Below, piece by piece: positions 6,096 to 8,676 of a stretch of 8,676 bases of DNA. Numbering within the stretch: the stretch's first letter is position 1; every line of letters begins with the position of its first letter. Where the stretch lies: positions 1 to 8,676 of the forward strand of contig MGQF01000078.1 in assembly GCA_001797745.1 (NCBI GenBank), read 5' to 3'. The stretch comes from Deltaproteobacteria bacterium RBG_13_52_11 (lineage in GTDB: Bacteria > Desulfobacterota > B13-G15 > RBG-16-54-18). The translations under genes and the position numbers were made by a program. Below the pieces are notes generated by a model. It saw only the letters and a program-made list of their open reading frames with translations. It was not told where the DNA came from and searched no databases.

Positions 6096-7427
6096 CTATT
6101 CAGAGATCGTTTTTATAAGGTCGGCAACAACGCCCTTTGTATATGGGTCGTTATTGAGCTTTTCCTCAATTTTTTTTATTGAGTGGATGACAGTAGAATG
6201 GTCTTTTCCTCCGAACTTTTCGCCAATCTCTATAAGGGAAGAGTGGGTGAGCTTTCTGGCGAGATACATTCCTATTTGTCGGGGCACAACAATCTGTTTA
6301 AGACGTCTTTTGGATCTCAAGTCTTTGGGTTTGAGGTCAAAATAAGAGGAGACCCTTTTCTGTATACTATCGATGGTGATAGTCGCCTCTTCGGATTTAA
6401 TAAAATTCTTCAATACCTCTTTAGCCATCTCTAAGTTTATCTCTTGTTTGGTAAGAGAGGCAAAGGCCCCCAGTCTGATGAGACAGCCCTCCAAGATGCG
6501 GACGTTTGAGTTGATGTGAGACGCGAGGAAAAAGGCCACTTCATTGGCGATATAGATATTTTCTAAATCCGCTTTTTTCTTGAGAATGGCCACCTTCGTC
6601 TCAATATCGGGGGGCTGGATATCAGCAATGAGGCCCCATTCAAATCTCGATTTCAATCGCTCCTCAAAGTCCGGAATTTCACGGGGAAGCTTATCGCTTG
6701 TGAGGACAATCTGTTTTTTGTTCTCGTATAAGGAGTTGAAAGTATGGAAGAATTCTATCTGTGTCCTCTCCTTGCCAGAGATAAATTGGATATCGTCTAT
6801 AAGAAGAACTTCTATACTTCTAAACTTCTTCCTAAACCCATCCATGCGCTCGAATCGTATAGAGTTGACTAGTTCGTTGGTAAACTCTTCGGATGAGATG
6901 TAACACACCTTGGTCGGATCAGAGACCGTCCTGTTCTTTATTATTCTATGACCGACGGCATTGAGGAGATGGGTCTTACCCAAACCCACACCCCCGTAGA
7001 CGAAAAGGGGGTTGTACCTCCTCCCTGGGGAGTCGGCTACTGCCTGGGATGCCGCATGGGCAAATTGATTTCCCGCCCCGATCACAAAGTTTTCAAAGGT
7101 ATAACGGGGGTTGAACATACGGCTGGCCAAATCTTCATCCCCCCCTCCATCATCTGCTGTTGGAGCTTCCTTGAGATGAGGGGGTCTCACCCGTTTTACC
7201 TGAAGGGATACCGAGTAATCCTCCCCCGTGAGATCATAGAGGGCCCCCTTGATGGTTTGTACATAGTGTTCAGCGACCCAGTCTCGGAAGAAGTTATTGG
7301 GCACCTCGAGGACGGCCTTTTTCTCTTCGAGAGAGCTGCAGTGGATAGGCTTAATCCACGTCTCGAAACTGTTGATATTTATTTGTCCCTTGATGGTCTC
7401 TAAGACCTGGAGCCAAAAATCTTCCAT
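6096..7427 (-). CDS. dnaA: Chromosomal replication initiator protein DnaA
   Basis: DnaA is the AAA+ ATPase that binds DnaA boxes, melts the origin and loads the replicative helicase. The 443 residues fit the family. Domain I begins MEDFWLQVLETIK; a short glycine- and aspartate-rich linker lies near residues 85-100. The AAA+ core has Walker A GGVGLGKTH (145-153), Walker B LLIDDIQF (208-215), sensor 1 LTSD (242-245), an arginine-finger region RLKSRFEWG (258-266) and sensor 2 around NVRILEG (308-314). Domain IV has the basic loop RSKRR and the DNA-binding signature GGKDHSTVIHS (406-416). The ATG at 7427 is chosen because domain I starts there. A frame extension to a TTG at 7478 adds 17 residues unlike the family and has no better ribosome binding site. 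No Shine-Dalgarno precedes the ATG. The gene is markedly AT-rich, with about 30% GC in one sampled 60-base line. Confidence 0.97.
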   Translation of the reverse strand: MEDFWLQVLETIKGQININSFETWIKPIHCSSLEEKKAVLEVPNNFFRDWVAEHYVQTIKGALYDLTGEDYSVSLQVKRVRPPHLKEAPTADDGGGDEDLASRMFNPRYTFENFVIGAGNQFAHAASQAVADSPGRRYNPLFVYGGVGLGKTHLLNAVGHRIIKNRTVSDPTKVCYISSEEFTNELVNSIRFERMDGFRKKFRSIEVLLIDDIQFISGKERTQIEFFHTFNSLYENKKQIVLTSDKLPREIPDFEERLKSRFEWGLIADIQPPDIETKVAILKKKADLENIYIANEVAFFLASHINSNVRILEGCLIRLGAFASLTKQEINLEMAKEVLKNFIKSEEATITIDSIQKRVSSYFDLKPKDLRSKRRLKQIVVPRQIGMYLARKLTHSSLIEIGEKFGGKDHSTVIHSIKKIEEKLNNDPYTKGVVADLIKTISE

Positions 7428-7436
7428 GGTTACAGA

Positions 7437-7442
7437 ATTATA
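7437..7442 (-). promoter_or_regulatory. Candidate -10 box of dnaA
   Basis: The minus strand carries a perfect TATAAT whose downstream end is only 9 bases from the dnaA ATG. With normal spacing, transcription would start about 2-4 bases before the start codon, giving a nearly leaderless message. This agrees with the lack of a ribosome binding site before that ATG. No good -35 box is seen 16-18 bases upstream, so the call is tentative. Confidence 0.35.
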
Positions 7443-7498
7443 TATGCGCGGGGTTTTTACACTGAGGTGCGCTCTCAAATTAATGGAATTTCAACATT

Positions 7499-7519
7499 TA
7501 TTCCACAAATTGTGGATAT
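7499..7519. promoter_or_regulatory. Back-to-back DnaA-box-like sites upstream of dnaA
   Basis: On the minus strand 7519-7511 reads ATATCCACA, 8 of 9 matches to the DnaA box TTATCCACA. Facing it on the plus strand, 7499-7507 reads TATTCCACA (7 of 9). Together they contain the near-perfect palindrome TCCACAA-A-TTGTGGA. Paired boxes upstream of dnaA are common as autoregulatory sites and as the upstream half of two-part origins. Here they lie 84-92 bases before the dnaA start. Confidence 0.5.
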
Positions 7520-7533
7520 CTTTTTGTGATAGG

Positions 7534-7560
7534 AAAAAGGAAGAGTTCTTGAAAGTCTTC
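7534..7560 (-). terminator. Weak intrinsic terminator candidate downstream of gyrA
   Basis: On the minus strand GAAGA pairs with TCTTC, and after a C-C mismatch TTT pairs with GAA around a CAA loop. The hairpin is followed by C and then five T. Position and T-run fit a factor-independent terminator for gyrA, but the stem is AT-rich and contains a mismatch. If real, it would separate gyrA transcription from dnaA. Confidence 0.35.
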
Positions 7561-7578
7561 TATTAATCCTCTTTCTCG

Positions 7579-7625
7579 GTACATTCCACGAGACCGGAGT
7601 TGAGCCTTTACTGACCGGAATGTAC
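7579..7625. repeat. 47-bp interrupted inverted repeat between gyrA and dnaA
   Basis: GTACATTCC at 7579-7587 is the exact reverse complement of GGAATGTAC at 7617-7625; the spacer is 29 bases. A short direct repeat (TCCGGTC on the minus strand) also occurs twice inside the element. No T-run follows, so it is not an ordinary terminator. It could be a protein binding site near the origin, a structured 3' end for the gyrA message, or the trace of an old insertion. Its function is unknown. Confidence 0.6.
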
Positions 7626-7633
7626 GATATACC

Positions 7634-7651
7634 CTCTTTATCAGAAAAGAG
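7634..7651 (-). other. Small hairpin just after the gyrA stop
   Basis: CTCTTT and AAAGAG form perfect 6-bp arms around a 6-base loop, starting 3 bases after the gyrA stop codon. No T-run follows on either strand, so it is not a convincing terminator by itself. It may protect the 3' end of the gyrA message, or be chance in an AT-rich stretch. Confidence 0.3.
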
Positions 7652-7654
7652 AGA

Positions 7655-8676
7655 TTAGGTCAAGTCCTTTTTCTCCTTTTCCTCCCTTTCCGCGACGCGC
7701 GCCAGACCCACCACCTTTTCACCGTCTTCCAAGCCGATAAGCCTGACCCCGATAGTGTTTCTCCCCCGCAGGGGGATATCCTTTATCTCGAGCCGCAAGA
7801 CCCTGCCTCGGTCCGTGATAAAGATCACCTCGTCCTCCGCTCCCACCTGGAGGATACCCACCACCGGCCCATTTTTCTCGGAGATCAAGGTGTTAATGAC
7901 CCCCTTCCCCCCGCGGTTTTGCGTGCGGTACTCCTTCAGGGCGGTCCGCTTTCCGTAGCCTCTCTCGGTAACACTCAGGATAGAAGCGCCTTCTTGGATG
8001 ATCTCCAGGTCAACTAACTGGTCATGGGCATCGAGGGTGATCCCCCTGACCCCGCTGGCCGACCTCCCCATCTCGCGGAGCTGCCCCGCCTTGAACCGAG
8101 TCGCCTTGCCCAATCGCGTCCCCACAAAGATCTCTTTCTTTTCCTCCGTGAGCTTGGCATCCACCAAGGCATCCCCTTGCCTCAGCCGCAGGGCGAGGAT
8201 ACCGGCCGCGCGCGGATTGCTAAAGGCCTGCAATGCGGTCTTCTTTAACAGCCCCTGCTTGGTCGCCATGATGACGGATTGTTCCGGGGTGAACTCTTTG
8301 ACCGGGAGGATGGCGGTGATCCGCTCCTGCGGTGAGAGGTCAATGAGGTTCACCACGGCCTTCCCCTTGGCCGAGGGGGCAGCAGGGGGTACTTGGTGCA
8401 CCTTCAGCCAATAGACCTTCCCCTGATCAGTAAAGAACAGGAGGTAGTGATGGGTGGAGGCGACGAAGATGTGTTCCACAAAGTCCTCGTCCTTGACGGT
8501 AATGCCGAGCCGCCCCTTCCCGCCGCGCCGCTGGCTGCGATACAAGCCGGCCGGTGTCCGCTTGACGTAGCCGGTGTGCGTTATGGTGACTACCATATCC
8601 TCTTCCTGGATGAGGTCTTCGAGGCGCACATCGCCTTCATCCTCGATGATCTGAGTGCGGCGGGGGTCGCCGAAAT
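7655..8676 (-). CDS. gyrA: DNA gyrase subunit A, C-terminal part (5' end cut by window edge)
   Basis: GyrA is the DNA-breaking and rejoining subunit of gyrase (A2B2), which adds negative supercoils using ATP. Only the last 339 residues are visible; the catalytic tyrosine domain lies beyond the right edge. The visible part opens with FGDPRRTQI, the conserved end of the breakage-reunion domain. It then shows six repeating units with G-K/R-aromatic/basic patterns, the six-bladed beta-pinwheel that wraps DNA. The GyrA box QRRGGKG is intact at visible residues 48-54, so this is gyrase rather than ParC. A second, degenerate copy (QNRGGKG) lies near residue 255. The protein ends in a short charged tail (REEKEKKDLT) and a TAA stop. 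The ~70% GC seen in sampled lines contrasts with dnaA next door. gyrA reads toward dnaA across a 227-base gap and is far from gyrB, which is unusual. Confidence 0.97.
   Translation of the reverse strand, partial: FGDPRRTQIIEDEGDVRLEDLIQEEDMVVTITHTGYVKRTPAGLYRSQRRGGKGRLGITVKDEDFVEHIFVASTHHYLLFFTDQGKVYWLKVHQVPPAAPSAKGKAVVNLIDLSPQERITAILPVKEFTPEQSVIMATKQGLLKKTALQAFSNPRAAGILALRLRQGDALVDAKLTEEKKEIFVGTRLGKATRFKAGQLREMGRSASGVRGITLDAHDQLVDLEIIQEGASILSVTERGYGKRTALKEYRTQNRGGKGVINTLISEKNGPVVGILQVGAEDEVIFITDRGRVLRLEIKDIPLRGRNTIGVRLIGLEDGEKVVGLARVAEREEKEKKDLT

Noticed and set aside
7520..7535. A third DnaA box at TTTTTGTGATAGG
   Set aside because: It matches the consensus only with a one-base deletion.
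7428..7654. A tRNA or small RNA gene in the gyrA-dnaA gap
   Set aside because: No cloverleaf, T-loop consensus or promoter-plus-terminator pair fits; the inverted repeat is too simple for a tRNA.
1..8676. CRISPR arrays, insertion sequences, prophage or defence genes
   Set aside because: No spaced direct repeats, transposase motifs or terminal repeats were seen. All coding space is filled by intact core genes.

Overview
The window is a chromosomal replication-origin neighbourhood from a bacterium. Seven core genes all read on the minus strand; in reading order they are gyrA (3' part only, right edge), dnaA, dnaN, gyrB, coaE, rho and rpmE. The Rho, GyrB and DnaA sequences look most like Desulfobacterota (former Deltaproteobacteria). 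The clues are the Rho N-terminal region, a long Gram-negative type GyrB with an insert in its TOPRIM region, and coaE next to rho and rpmE. This placement is judged by eye from family knowledge and is only moderately certain. I see no mobile element, CRISPR array, tRNA, rRNA or plus-strand gene, and no evidence of an undescribed defence or metabolic system. The interest lies in the origin architecture and the gene order.

Right to left: positions 8676-7655 hold the DNA-wrapping C-terminal domain of GyrA. A 227-base gap (7654-7428) follows, with a 47-bp interrupted inverted repeat, a weak terminator-like hairpin, a back-to-back pair of DnaA-box-like sites and a TATAAT box very close to the dnaA start. 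dnaA (7427-6096) follows, then a 135-base AT-rich gap (6095-5961). That gap carries a DnaA box, a short GC spacer and five TAA/TAG triplets, which matches the DnaA-box plus DnaA-trio unwinding element known from Bacillus subtilis. It is the best candidate for the point where replication starts.

dnaN (5960-4854), gyrB (4770-2359), coaE (2359-1763) and rho (1766-507) follow. gyrB/coaE and coaE/rho overlap at their stop and start codons (TGATG and ATGA), so these three are probably one translationally coupled unit. rpmE (443-219) lies 63 bases further on, possibly with its own promoter, and a strong intrinsic terminator (205-157) closes the group. The last 150 bases at the left edge contain no gene I can support. 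They hold two mutually exclusive hairpins and a perfect ribosome binding site at the very edge, which suggests another minus-strand gene begins just outside the window.

Together the genes cover initiation (DnaA), processivity (sliding clamp), supercoiling (gyrase), coenzyme A synthesis (CoaE), transcription termination (Rho) and ribosome assembly (L31). recF, usually between dnaN and gyrB, is absent here. gyrA sits upstream of dnaA, so the two gyrase subunit genes flank the origin. dnaA and dnaN are clearly more AT-rich than the GC-rich genes on both sides.
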